Below are positions 1-7,694 of a stretch of DNA of 14,844 nt, piece after piece. This DNA is from Candidatus Schekmanbacteria bacterium (GTDB taxonomy: Bacteria; CSSED10-310; JACPHN01). The stretch covers positions 1 through 14,844 of the forward strand of contig JACPHN010000255.1 of assembly GCA_016188575.1 (NCBI GenBank). Reading direction: 5' to 3'. Made by a program: the position numbers and the translations under genes. Each line of letters starts with the position of its first letter. Position 1 is the stretch's first letter. The notes beneath the pieces were generated by a model. That model was given only the letters and a program-made list of their open reading frames with translations, did no database searches and was not told the origin of the DNA.

Positions 1-141
1 CGGTGGCCTGAATGCCCCCAGCAGGAGATCGCTGCGATGTTCGAGAGCACCGAGCACGGCGGCGACGCCTCGCTCCGTGTCACTCCCGGCCACCTGTCCG
101 GTTTCGCAGCTCGCCAGGAGTGCGGCGTAGCGTCCCTCAGC
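1..141. repeat. Left copy of 141-bp terminal direct repeat
   Basis: These 141 bases are identical, in the same orientation, to 14704-14844. The repeat lies inside the AAA-like ATPase coding sequence, and the reading frame is preserved when the two ends are merged (14703 is the first base of a codon and the codon before it is 3-1 on the minus strand). The exact length equals a commonly used largest k-mer of de Bruijn assemblers, so this is most likely the signature of a circular contig rather than a biological repeat. Confidence 0.95.
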
Positions 142-327
142 CGTGAGCGTCTCGGCCAGGGTACCAAGGCACGTCGTCTTTCCCACCTGTCGCGGAGCGT
201 GCACGACGAAGTACTGCGCCCGGTCTATGAGCTCGCGCACCTCCGGGATGCGTCGTTCCGGGGGCAGCATGTAGTGCATGTCCGACCGGCAAGGACCTGC
301 GGTGTTGAAGAACGTATTCATTTCCAT
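1..327 (-). CDS. AAA-like ATPase, N-terminal part (continues across the seam)
   Basis: N-terminal 109 residues of a P-loop ATPase. The translation starts MEMNTFFNTAGPC and has HYMLPPERR, then a Walker A motif APRQVGKTT at residues 44-52. The FNTAGPC...HYMLPP...APRQ.GKTT arrangement is characteristic of an AAA-like ATPase family often present in several copies in large environmental genomes; its role is unknown. The start at 327 is chosen because GGAG lies four bases upstream. ATG at 321 is an in-frame alternative. The frame leaves the left edge at a codon boundary and, if the contig is circular, resumes at 14703 (Pro109 then Ala110), giving Walker B with Asp143-Glu144. The only AT-rich stretch upstream (373-378, TAAAAT on the minus strand) could be a -10 element, but no good -35 is seen. 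Confidence 0.8.
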   Translation of the reverse strand, partial: MEMNTFFNTAGPCRSDMHYMLPPERRIPEVRELIDRAQYFVVHAPRQVGKTTCLGTLAETLTAEGRYAALLASCETGQVAGSDTERGVAAVLGALEHRSDLLLGAFRPP

Positions 328-341
328 CCGTCTCCGGAATG

Positions 342-577
342 ATGGGAAAGCGATGCGTGTTGTCGTTCAGGTATTTTATCTGTGCGGCTATAGCCATGCC
401 ACCGAGGGCAGTGGAGAGGATGGTCTGGATCGTGATGGCAGGTGCCCGTCGGCCTGTCCGGACACGCGAGAACAATCGTGGCCGCTGTCCCTCGGCACGC
501 CCGGAAGGGTGCCTGCAACCCTTGTAGGTGCCCATTGTCGGCCGCCAATGGGCACCTGCGACGCTTACCTGTGTCCT
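342..577. other. Intergenic stretch with two consecutive hairpins
   Basis: No convincing coding region lies between the ATPase start and the stop of the upstream minus-strand fragment. The stretch holds a 6-bp stem hairpin and a 12-bp perfect stem hairpin (listed separately) and an AT-rich patch at 373-380 that could be an ATPase promoter. The open frames that cross it look like low-complexity shadows. Confidence 0.5.
505..557. repeat. Pair of adjacent hairpins (REP- or terminator-like)
   Basis: First hairpin: arms AAGGGT (505-510) and ACCCTT (518-523) around a 7-base loop. Second hairpin: a perfect 12-bp stem AGGTGCCCATTG (526-537) with CAATGGGCACCT (546-557) and an 8-base GC-rich loop. They lie between the end of the minus-strand fragment (578) and the ATPase start (327). 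No T tract follows on either strand, so a simple intrinsic terminator is not obvious. A REP-like palindromic element is an alternative. Confidence 0.6.
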
Positions 578-856
578 TCAGCTCAGGGGCGGCTCGAGGG
601 TTTCCCGCAGGTAGCTCATCGGCCGGCTGTCCACGGACGCCTCGTCGCGGCGCTGGACGGGAACGAAATACTGGTACGCGAGGCCGTCGGCGAGATCCAC
701 GTCGTAGTAGCGCAGCGTGTCGATATCCGAGATGACCGCCACCAGGAGCCATCCGTCTACTCGACCGCTTGCATCGCCGGGCGCGGACAGGTAGCCTTGA
801 GGGCATTCGCGTTCGGTCTCATGGGGTCCTTCAACAAACAGTGCAACAGCAAGGTC
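578..856 (-). pseudogene. C-terminal coding fragment, possibly FN3-like
   Basis: An open minus-strand frame of 92 codons ends in TGA at 578-580. It has no ATG and is bounded upstream by a stop at 857-859. Its translation includes ERECPQGYLSAPGDASG, then RYYDVDLADGLAYQYFVPVQ near the C-terminus, a beta-strand pattern reminiscent of the last strands of fibronectin type III domains. The composition looks protein-like, whereas the other frames here are Arg-rich shadows. Its upstream end overlaps the 5' end of the activating-enzyme gene on the plus strand (841), so it appears to be the tail of a longer gene whose front is missing. The FN3 assignment is tentative. Confidence 0.35.
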
Positions 857-1749
857 TCATTTTTGACGTGCAGCGGTTTTCGGTCCACGACGGTCCGGGA
901 ATTCGCACGACCGTGTTCTTGAAGGGCTGCCCGCTGCGCTGCCGGTGGTGTCAGAACCCGGAGTCTCTGCGGCCGCGGCAGGAGATCGCGTTCTTCGCCG
1001 AGCGCTGTCGCGGGCACGGAGACTGTTTCGCAGCCTGTCCCCACGCCGCGCTCAGGCGTTCGCCGGCGGCGCGCCTCGACCGCGAGCGGTGCACGGGCTG
1101 CGGCGACTGCGCCGGCGCGTGCGCCGCGGCCGCGCTGCGGCGCGTGGGTCGGTCGGTTACCGTGGCGGAGCTGCTGGCGGAGGTGTCGCGAGACCGCTCC
1201 TTCTACGCGTCGTCGGGCGGCGGCGTGACCCTTTCTGGCGGGGAGCCAACGCTGCAGATGCCGTTCATTCGGGCGTTTGCCGCCGCGGCGACTGGCGCCG
1301 GCCTCACGGTCGGCCTGCAGACGTGCGGGGCCTTTTCCTGGAGCGCGTTCGCCCCGCTGCTCGCGGACCTCGCGTTGATCCACTACGACCTCAAGGCCAT
1401 CGACGGGCGGCTCCACCGGGAGCTCACCGGCGCCGACAACCGCGCCATCCTGAGCAACGCGCGCGAGCTGGCGGAGCGGGGCGCACCGGTGCTTTTCCGC
1501 ATGCCGGTAATTCCGGGCGCGAACGATACGGCGGACAACCTCGAAGCGGTGGCACGGTTCGTGCTCGGTCTGGGCGCGCGCCGCCTGCATTTGTTGCGCT
1601 ATCATGCGCTGGGTGAGAGCAAGCTGGCGGCGCTCGGCCAGCCGCGCCCGCCGATGCCGGACGACGGCCTCGCGTCCCGGCACGCAGAGGCGAGCCTCTC
1701 CGGCGCCGTGCGACGGCTCCGTGAGCTTGGACTGGAGGTATCGACATGA
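841..1749 (+). CDS. Glycyl radical enzyme activating enzyme (radical SAM)
   Basis: A 302-residue radical SAM enzyme that should generate the glycyl radical on the downstream enzyme by hydrogen abstraction with 5'-deoxyadenosyl radical. Seen: QGLIFDVQRFSVHDGPGIRTTVF at the N-terminus, the SAM-cluster motif C30-x3-C34-x2-C37, a ferredoxin-like insert, and the GGE-type motif in GGGVTLSGGEPT. The second auxiliary motif is complete (C84-x2-C87-x2-C90-x3-C94). The first reads C56-x2-H59-x2-C62-x3-C66-P, with His where Cys is usual. The GTG at 841 is preferred because the family typically starts a few residues before GLIFD. A TTG at 769 would add 24 residues unlike the family. The stop overlaps the next start (ATGA, 1746-1749), indicating translational coupling. 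The two-cluster insert is typical of activases of the dehydratase and C-C/C-N/C-S lyase class rather than PflA. Confidence 0.93.
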   Translation: MQQQGLIFDVQRFSVHDGPGIRTTVFLKGCPLRCRWCQNPESLRPRQEIAFFAERCRGHGDCFAACPHAALRRSPAARLDRERCTGCGDCAGACAAAALRRVGRSVTVAELLAEVSRDRSFYASSGGGVTLSGGEPTLQMPFIRAFAAAATGAGLTVGLQTCGAFSWSAFAPLLADLALIHYDLKAIDGRLHRELTGADNRAILSNARELAERGAPVLFRMPVIPGANDTADNLEAVARFVLGLGARRLHLLRYHALGESKLAALGQPRPPMPDDGLASRHAEASLSGAVRRLRELGLEVST

Positions 1750-4133
1750 CGGTGACTGTCTCCGACCGCGTGCGCGCTCTGGATCGCGACATCCGCGCCG
1801 CGGCGCCGCACCTTTGCGCCGAGCGCGCGCTGCTCGTCACGCGCTACTTCAAGACGCGCGCCGATCCTCACCAGCCCACGGTGATGCAGAAGGCCGAGGC
1901 TCTCCGCTTCCTGCTGGCCAACAAGGCCGTGCACATCTACCCCGGCGAGCTGCTCGTGGGTTGCTTCACCGCGCACCGCGTGGGCGGCGGCCTCTACCCG
2001 GAGCTGCACGGCGTCGCGGTCCTGGAGGACCTCTTCGCCTTTGAAACGCGGCCCGTTAACCCGCTGCGCCTGGCCCCGGGCGACCGCTACCGCCTGCTGG
2101 CGGAGGTGCTCCCGTACTGGGTGACCCGCTTCCTGGCCATGCGCGCCTTCCCGCTGCGCCGCGCGCTCGCCTTCGTGAAAGATCAGCTCGCGCCGCGCTT
2201 CTACTTGATCAACGAGACGGGGGGCGTTTCGCACTTCGTGCCCGATTACGCGGGGTTGCTCCGTCACGGAACGTCGGGCTATCGGGCCATGGTTGCCCGC
2301 GAGCTCGCCTCGGTGGCTCCGGGATCCGCCGAAGAGAGTTTTCTGCGCAGCGTGCTGATCGCCTGCCAGGCGTTGGAAGAATTCGCAGCGGGCTACGCGC
2401 GAAAAGCGGCGGAGCTGGCCGGCGCGGAGACCGACCCGTCGCGGCGCGAGGAGCTACGCGAAATCGCGGCCACCTGCCGCCGCGTGCCCGCGCAGCCACC
2501 CGAAACGTTCCGCGAGGCGCTGCAGGCGATCCTCCTGGCCCAGATTGCGCTGAATTTGGAGTCGCTCGACAACGCGGTGAGTCCGGGCCGGCTCGACCAG
2601 CTTCTGTGGCCCACCTACCAGCGCGAGGTGGCCGCCGGGCGCCTCGACGCCCAGGCGGCGTTCGAGCTGCTCGGCTGTTTCGCGCTCAAGCTGTGCGAGA
2701 TCGTCCCCGCCTTCTCGCGGCGCATCACCCGCTTCCATGGAGGGCTCTTCAACGGCCAGGTGGTGGTCGTCGGCGGCCAGGACCGCGACGGCGCCGATGC
2801 GACGAATGAGCTGACGATGCTCTTCGTGGAGCTCATGGACCAGTTGCGCACGCGCCAGCCGAACTACCACGCGCGCCTCCACCCGGGCAGCCCGCGGAGC
2901 TATCGCGCCCGCATCGCCGCCGCTCTGGCTGCCGGGGCGGTCTCGCCCGCGCTCTACAACGATGACGTCATCGTGCCGCTGGTGCGCTCGCGGGGCGCCT
3001 CGCTGGAAGATGCGCGCGACTATGCAACGGTCGGCTGCGTGGAACCGGTGGCCAGCGGGAATAGCTTTCTGTCGACAGACGCCGCTCTGGTCAACGTGCC
3101 GCTCTGCCTGGAGCTGGCGCTGCACGGTGGGAGGCAGCCCCGTGCCTGGCAGCGCACCGGCGCGGCGACGACGGCGATCGCGGGTTGTGCCGCGATCGCG
3201 GACGTGATCGAGCTGCTCCGACAACAACTGGATTTCGCCTTGCACAGGTTGCTCGACGACCTCGGCGCAATCGAGCGGGCGAACGGGCGCTGGCACCCGA
3301 CGCCGCTGACTTCCATGCTCCTCGGCGGCTGCATCGCCAACCATCGGGACGCATCTTCGGGCGGAGCGACGTACAACGGCAGCGGCATCCAGGCTGTGGG
3401 CGTCGTCGACGTTGCGGATAGCCTGTCGGCGCTCGACCATCTGGTCTTTCGCGAGTGCCGGGCGACCCTGGCGGAAGTGGCGAGCGCGTGCCGGAACAAC
3501 TTCGCGGGAGCGGAGAAGCTCCGCGCCCGCCTGCGGGCGGCTCCCCGGTACGGCAACGACGACGCGGCGGCGGACGGCATGGTCGGCCGCGTCATGACGC
3601 TGTTCGCGGACCTCCTGCGCGCGCGGACAAGCTGGCGCGGCGGCGAATACGTCGCCGGCTTCTACTCGGTGACGGCGCACCAGGCGTTCGGAGAAGTCGT
3701 GGGCGCCTTGCCGAACGGGCGAGGCGCCGGCGAACCGTTTTCGTCGGGTTTGTCGCCGCAGAGTGGCGCGGAGCGACGCGGCCCCACGGCCACGCTCTGC
3801 TCGATGGCGCATCTGCCGCTCGCCGTGGCGAAAAACGGCGCGAATTTCAACCTCGAGCTCGCTCCGTGGGTCGGCGCCGAGGAGCAGGGCGCGGCCTGGC
3901 TGGGAGCGCTCATCGACGGCAGCTTCGCCGAAGGCGGCATGCAGCTCCAGGTCAACGTGCTCGACCCCGCTGTCCTGATCGAAGCGCGGGACCACCCGGG
4001 CCGCTACCCCGGACTGCTGGTGCGCGTGTCGGGCTACTCGGCATACTTCGACGACCTGTCACCGAAGATGAAGCAAGAGATCATCGACCGCACGATGTAC
4101 GGCCGGCCGAACGCGTTGTCGCGCCATTCCTGA
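1746..4133 (+). CDS. Glycyl radical enzyme (PFL-like lyase/dehydratase), substrate unknown
   Basis: A 795-residue member of the pyruvate formate-lyase/glycerol dehydratase superfamily. Seen: an N-terminal PFL domain with PGELLVGCFTAHR and VSHFVPDYAGLL, the thiyl-radical motif GCVEP with Cys431 and the putative general base Glu433, a YNGSGIQAVGVVDVADSL segment, and the C-terminal glycyl loop RVSGYSAYF with Gly763. Full family length is retained (about 780-850). The GCVE motif groups it with dehydratases and C-N/C-S lyases (glycerol and propanediol dehydratase, CutC, IslA, HpsG) and not with true PFL, which has two adjacent cysteines. The sequence alone does not fix the substrate, and no microcompartment, transporter or aldehyde dehydrogenase gene sits beside it to help. 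It is cotranscribed and coupled with its activase. It should be cytoplasmic and oxygen-sensitive when activated. Confidence 0.93.
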   Translation: MTVTVSDRVRALDRDIRAAAPHLCAERALLVTRYFKTRADPHQPTVMQKAEALRFLLANKAVHIYPGELLVGCFTAHRVGGGLYPELHGVAVLEDLFAFETRPVNPLRLAPGDRYRLLAEVLPYWVTRFLAMRAFPLRRALAFVKDQLAPRFYLINETGGVSHFVPDYAGLLRHGTSGYRAMVARELASVAPGSAEESFLRSVLIACQALEEFAAGYARKAAELAGAETDPSRREELREIAATCRRVPAQPPETFREALQAILLAQIALNLESLDNAVSPGRLDQLLWPTYQREVAAGRLDAQAAFELLGCFALKLCEIVPAFSRRITRFHGGLFNGQVVVVGGQDRDGADATNELTMLFVELMDQLRTRQPNYHARLHPGSPRSYRARIAAALAAGAVSPALYNDDVIVPLVRSRGASLEDARDYATVGCVEPVASGNSFLSTDAALVNVPLCLELALHGGRQPRAWQRTGAATTAIAGCAAIADVIELLRQQLDFALHRLLDDLGAIERANGRWHPTPLTSMLLGGCIANHRDASSGGATYNGSGIQAVGVVDVADSLSALDHLVFRECRATLAEVASACRNNFAGAEKLRARLRAAPRYGNDDAAADGMVGRVMTLFADLLRARTSWRGGEYVAGFYSVTAHQAFGEVVGALPNGRGAGEPFSSGLSPQSGAERRGPTATLCSMAHLPLAVAKNGANFNLELAPWVGAEEQGAAWLGALIDGSFAEGGMQLQVNVLDPAVLIEARDHPGRYPGLLVRVSGYSAYFDDLSPKMKQEIIDRTMYGRPNALSRHS

Positions 4134-4159
4134 TCTCCCCCCCGCGGTCCCCCCGCTGT

Positions 4160-4247
4160 CCCCCCCCGCAAGCGGGGGGGAGGTGAACAGTCCCCCCGCA
4201 AGCGGGGGGAGGTGAACAGTCCCCCCGCAAGCGGGGGGGGAGGTGAC
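4160..4247. repeat. Three tandem palindromic units, about 29 bp each
   Basis: Three head-to-tail copies of a unit built from a C-run, GCAA, GC, a G-run and AGGTGAACAGT, at about 4160-4191, 4192-4220 and 4221-4247. Each C-run/G-run pair forms a strong hairpin closed around GCAA or CAAG. The copies differ mainly in homopolymer length (six to eight C or G). They sit between the convergent ends of the glycyl radical enzyme and RND genes. They could act as bidirectional transcript ends or be a dispersed intergenic palindrome family. No U tract is seen. Confidence 0.85.
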
Positions 4248-4298
4248 CCGCTACGTCCGCGCTGAGGGCGAGCGAGCCGCGCCGCGCCTGCAGCTCCG

Positions 4299-7200
4299 TC
4301 AGTGCCGCGACCACCGGCCGCGCGACTTCGACTCGGCGTAACGAGTCCCGAACATGCGATCGAACGGCCGCCACCACCAGCGCACGAGCACCCGCTTCCC
4401 GGCGGCTGCCCACGCGCCGGCGCGAGCGCCCGACCGGGAAAACCCATCCACCAGCGAAAACAGCACGGGAACCACGACCAGAGTGAGCATGGTCGCGAGC
4501 CCGAGGCCATAGATCACCGCTACCGCCATCGATTTCCACCACTGACTCGACGAGCTTACCCACTGAATCGCCATGGAAGAAAAGTCGTAACTGACTCCTG
4601 TGACCATGGGGACGAGCCCGAGAATCGTCGTGATGGCGGTCAGGAGCACCGGCCGCAAGCGCGTCGCCCCGGCCGCCACCAGCGCATCGTCAAGCGACAG
4701 GCCACGCCGCCGCAACTGCACGGTGTAGCTCAGGAGCACGATCGCGTTGTTGACCACGACACCCGCGAGGCTGATCACCCCCACCCCGGTCATGATGATG
4801 CCAAACGGCATGCCATGCACCAGGAGGCCCACGAACACACCGCTGAGCGACAGGATCACACTGCTCATGATGATGAGCGGGTAGAGCACGGAGTTGAACT
4901 GCGCGACCAGAATCGTCAGGATTACGAGTAGGGCCACACCCATGGCCCAGCTCAGAAACTCCTGCGATTTCTGCTCTTCTTCGCGCTCGCCCGTGAAGCG
5001 GTACCGGTAACCCGGAGGCAGCGCGAATCCGGCAAGCGCCTTGGTATCGGCACCGGCGAGCTCATCCGGGATATCGCCGGCGAGGAGCCGTTCCGCGGCG
5101 GAGCGGGCGGTAACTCCCGTCGTCTTGGCAGTATCGACATCGGCACTGACCGTGACCACGCGCTTGCGATCGACCCGGGTGATGCGGCCGACCCCGCCGA
5201 CGTAGTCGATGTCGCACAGCGTGGTCAGCGGCACCAGGGTTCCTTCGGGCGTCGCGAGCGAAACCCTGCTCAAGGTCTCGATGGCGCGCCGGTCTTCCTC
5301 GACCAGGCGCACGACGATGTCGTACTCGTCGTTGCCGTCGCGATAGGTCGAAACGTTGACGCCGTTGAAGGCGGACTTGAGCACGGTGCCGACGTCGCCG
5401 ATGCTCAGCCCGAGCAGGCCGGCGCGCTTGCGGTCGACGTGGACGCGGATCGTCGGCATCCCCTGCTCGAAGTCGTCGCGGACATTGCGCACGAACGGAA
5501 CCCGCTGGACCACCGCCTTGATCTGTTCGGCGATGCGCCCGAGAATCGCAAAGTCGTCGCCCGTAATTTCAATGCTGATGGGCGCCCCCGTCGGCGGTCC
5601 GTGGCGCTGCTCCTCGACCAGGATTTCGGCGCCGGCGACGCCGCGGACGCGTTCCTCGATGACCGCGAGCGTGGCGCGCGAGGGCTGGTCGCGCTCCTCT
5701 ATGGGCACGAACTGAAGACCGACCTGATTGGCGGAGCCGGCGCCGAAGAACGACGCCATGGCGCCGCCGCTGGAACCGGCTTTCTCATAGATGTAATCGA
5801 CATTCGCCAGATCCGACGGGCCCTCGTATCGCTGCCCGGAATGCGGGCGCGCGTGGACCTTCGGGGCGATCGCCTCCGCGTAGGTGGCGTTCTCGGCGCC
5901 GGAAAAGACGCGCGCAGCGATCTTGCGGAGCAGCGTGTCGGCGAAGTCCAGGTCGACCCCTTCGGGCATGTTGACGTTGACGTACGCCGAATCGGGGTCG
6001 ATGGAGGGGAAAAACTCGGTAGGTGTGCGCATGCCGACAGCGAGGAACCAGCACATGGCCGTGATGATCGTCGTTGCCCCGGCCAGTGCCACGACGGCCA
6101 GGCGAAAGCGCAGGGCGAGCCGGAGAACGCGACGATAGGCGTGCGCCACCCGGCCGCCGCCGGTCAGCATGGGGTGTTCCCCCGAGGTCAGAACTTCGAC
6201 GGCGGATCGCTGCACGCGCGGTGGGCGCACCCGCAGAAAGGCCGCGGCCAGAGCGGGGTTGAGGACCAGCGCGACAAAAAGGCAGCTCGCCAGGGTGATG
6301 ATGACGGTCTCGGGCAAGAAGATCATGAAGCTACCCATGACGCCTTCCCACGCCAGCAGCGGCAGGAAAGCGCCGATCGTGGTCAGCGCGCTGCCGGCGA
6401 TCGGCCAGGCGACCTCACCCGTGGCCGCGACCACCGCGTCCAGGCGCGGCACCCCTTGCTGCATGAACCGGTAGCAGTTCTCGTTGATCACGATCGCGTT
6501 GTCGACGAGCATGCCGACGGCGAGCGTCAAGGAAAACAGCACCACCATGTTGAGCGTGATCCCGAGCGCCTGCAGGACGATGAACGTGATGAGCATGGAC
6601 AGGGGAATGTTGGCGGTCACCAGGATGCCGTTGCGCGGCCCCATGGCGAGGCTCACGACGATGACCACGAGCAGCAGTCCGGACAGCAGGTTGTTCTCCA
6701 GGTCAGCGAGCATGGCCCGCACGTCCTTGGCGGCATCCATGACCCGGTGAGCTTCGGTGCCAGCCGGCCAGCCGGGCTGGGCGCGCGCCACAACCTCGTC
6801 TACGGCATCGACGATGCGGATGATGTTCTCCCCCACCCGCTTCTTGACCGCCAGGTTGACGGACTCCCGGCCGTTCGCCCGAGCGCGGCTCTCGCGGTCG
6901 CGCAAGCCATCGACGATCTTTCCGATGTCCCGCAGGTAGATGGGGGCGCCGGATCGGGTATCCACCACCAGGCCTTCGAGCTCCGCGGCATCCGCGAATT
7001 CGCCGGGCACACGGATCTGGTAGCGGCCCTCGGAGGTGCGGAAGAACCCGCCTGAGGTGTTCTGGTTGCTGCGCGTCACCAGCGCCTCGATCCGCGACAT
7101 CGGGATCTGGTAGAGCGCCAGCTTGTCGGGATAGAGCTGGACCTGGATTTCTCGGCGCACGCCGCCCGAGACCTCGACCTCGAGCACGCCGGGGATCGTC

Positions 7201-7694
7201 TCGAGCTCGTCTGCGAGATCCTCCGCGATGGTGGTGAGCTGGCGCATGCCGGATTCACCGGAAAGCGTCAGCACCAGCACGGGCATCTCGGAGAAGTTGA
7301 TCTCCTGAACGAACGGGTCATCTTCCAGGTCTTTCGGCAAGTCCTGGTTGGCGCGATCCACGCGGTCCTTGACCTTGATGAGCGCATCATCGATGTCGAC
7401 GCCGGTAGCGAACTCGACATTGATGAAGCTGTCTCCTTCCGAGGAGACGCTGGTGATCTCCTCCACGCCGGGAAGTCCTTGAAGCTCGTCCTCGATGGGG
7501 ATGGTAATGCTTTTTTCGATATCCGCTGGGGAAGCGCCGCGGTAGGACGTGCTGATGAAGACGTTCGGGATGGAGATGTCGGGCGCGGCCTCCAGAGGCA
7601 GCGAGCGGTAGGCCTGGATGCCGGCAATGGTGAGCGCGGCGGTGAGGAAAAAGACGGTCGTCCGGTGGTGGACGACGCGCCCGATGAGCGTCAC
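4299..7694 (-). CDS. RND efflux transporter, AcrB/HAE1 type, inner-membrane pump
   Basis: A 1131-residue proton-driven RND transporter with the family's twelve-helix, two-half layout. The first helix follows MTLIGRVVHHRT; porter-domain hallmarks such as LEAAPDISIPNVFISTSY and VEVSGGVRREIQVQLYPDKL are present. TM4 carries AVGMLVDNAIVINEN (Asp398-Asn399) and TM10 carries GVVVNNAIVLLSY (Asn982-Asn983). It is somewhat longer than AcrB, with extra hydrophilic residues after TM6 and a basic Trp/Arg-rich tail. The GTG start overlaps the TGA of the membrane fusion protein (GTGA), with GGAG eight bases upstream, so the two are coupled. In AcrB the relay is Asp407/Asp408/Lys940; here Asn stands at the Asp408 and Lys940 positions, a pattern known in other HAE1-like subfamilies. 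Substrates are unknown, and no TolC-like gene is in the window. Confidence 0.95.
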   Translation of the reverse strand: MTLIGRVVHHRTTVFFLTAALTIAGIQAYRSLPLEAAPDISIPNVFISTSYRGASPADIEKSITIPIEDELQGLPGVEEITSVSSEGDSFINVEFATGVDIDDALIKVKDRVDRANQDLPKDLEDDPFVQEINFSEMPVLVLTLSGESGMRQLTTIAEDLADELETIPGVLEVEVSGGVRREIQVQLYPDKLALYQIPMSRIEALVTRSNQNTSGGFFRTSEGRYQIRVPGEFADAAELEGLVVDTRSGAPIYLRDIGKIVDGLRDRESRARANGRESVNLAVKKRVGENIIRIVDAVDEVVARAQPGWPAGTEAHRVMDAAKDVRAMLADLENNLLSGLLLVVIVVSLAMGPRNGILVTANIPLSMLITFIVLQALGITLNMVVLFSLTLAVGMLVDNAIVINENCYRFMQQGVPRLDAVVAATGEVAWPIAGSALTTIGAFLPLLAWEGVMGSFMIFLPETVIITLASCLFVALVLNPALAAAFLRVRPPRVQRSAVEVLTSGEHPMLTGGGRVAHAYRRVLRLALRFRLAVVALAGATTIITAMCWFLAVGMRTPTEFFPSIDPDSAYVNVNMPEGVDLDFADTLLRKIAARVFSGAENATYAEAIAPKVHARPHSGQRYEGPSDLANVDYIYEKAGSSGGAMASFFGAGSANQVGLQFVPIEERDQPSRATLAVIEERVRGVAGAEILVEEQRHGPPTGAPISIEITGDDFAILGRIAEQIKAVVQRVPFVRNVRDDFEQGMPTIRVHVDRKRAGLLGLSIGDVGTVLKSAFNGVNVSTYRDGNDEYDIVVRLVEEDRRAIETLSRVSLATPEGTLVPLTTLCDIDYVGGVGRITRVDRKRVVTVSADVDTAKTTGVTARSAAERLLAGDIPDELAGADTKALAGFALPPGYRYRFTGEREEEQKSQEFLSWAMGVALLVILTILVAQFNSVLYPLIIMSSVILSLSGVFVGLLVHGMPFGIIMTGVGVISLAGVVVNNAIVLLSYTVQLRRRGLSLDDALVAAGATRLRPVLLTAITTILGLVPMVTGVSYDFSSMAIQWVSSSSQWWKSMAVAVIYGLGLATMLTLVVVPVLFSLVDGFSRSGARAGAWAAAGKRVLVRWWWRPFDRMFGTRYAESKSRGRWSRH

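Noticed and set aside
137-535. Minus-strand frame overlapping the ATPase start, with a hydrophobic stretch (TILSTALGGMAIAAQIKYL)
   Set aside because: It looks briefly protein-like but continues as an out-of-frame shadow of the ATPase and starts inside a hairpin; no family recognised and no ribosome binding site seen.
769-840. Upstream TTG start for the activase
   Set aside because: The extra 24 residues (RRARTGSLEGIR...) do not resemble the family N-terminus, whereas GTG 841 places GLIFD at the usual position.
2454-3995. Minus-strand open frame of 513 codons within the glycyl radical enzyme
   Set aside because: Low-complexity Arg/Ala/His-rich translation opposite a clearly identified gene; a shadow frame.
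4160-4247. Possible CRISPR array (repeat period about 29 bp)
   Set aside because: The units are contiguous, without unique spacers, and no cas gene is present; these are tandem palindromes.
5439-7055. Long plus-strand open frame (538 codons) antisense to the RND gene
   Set aside because: It mirrors the RND coding sequence; the translation is Asp/Arg/Gly/His-rich with no domain or signal. It is a codon-bias shadow of a GC-rich gene.
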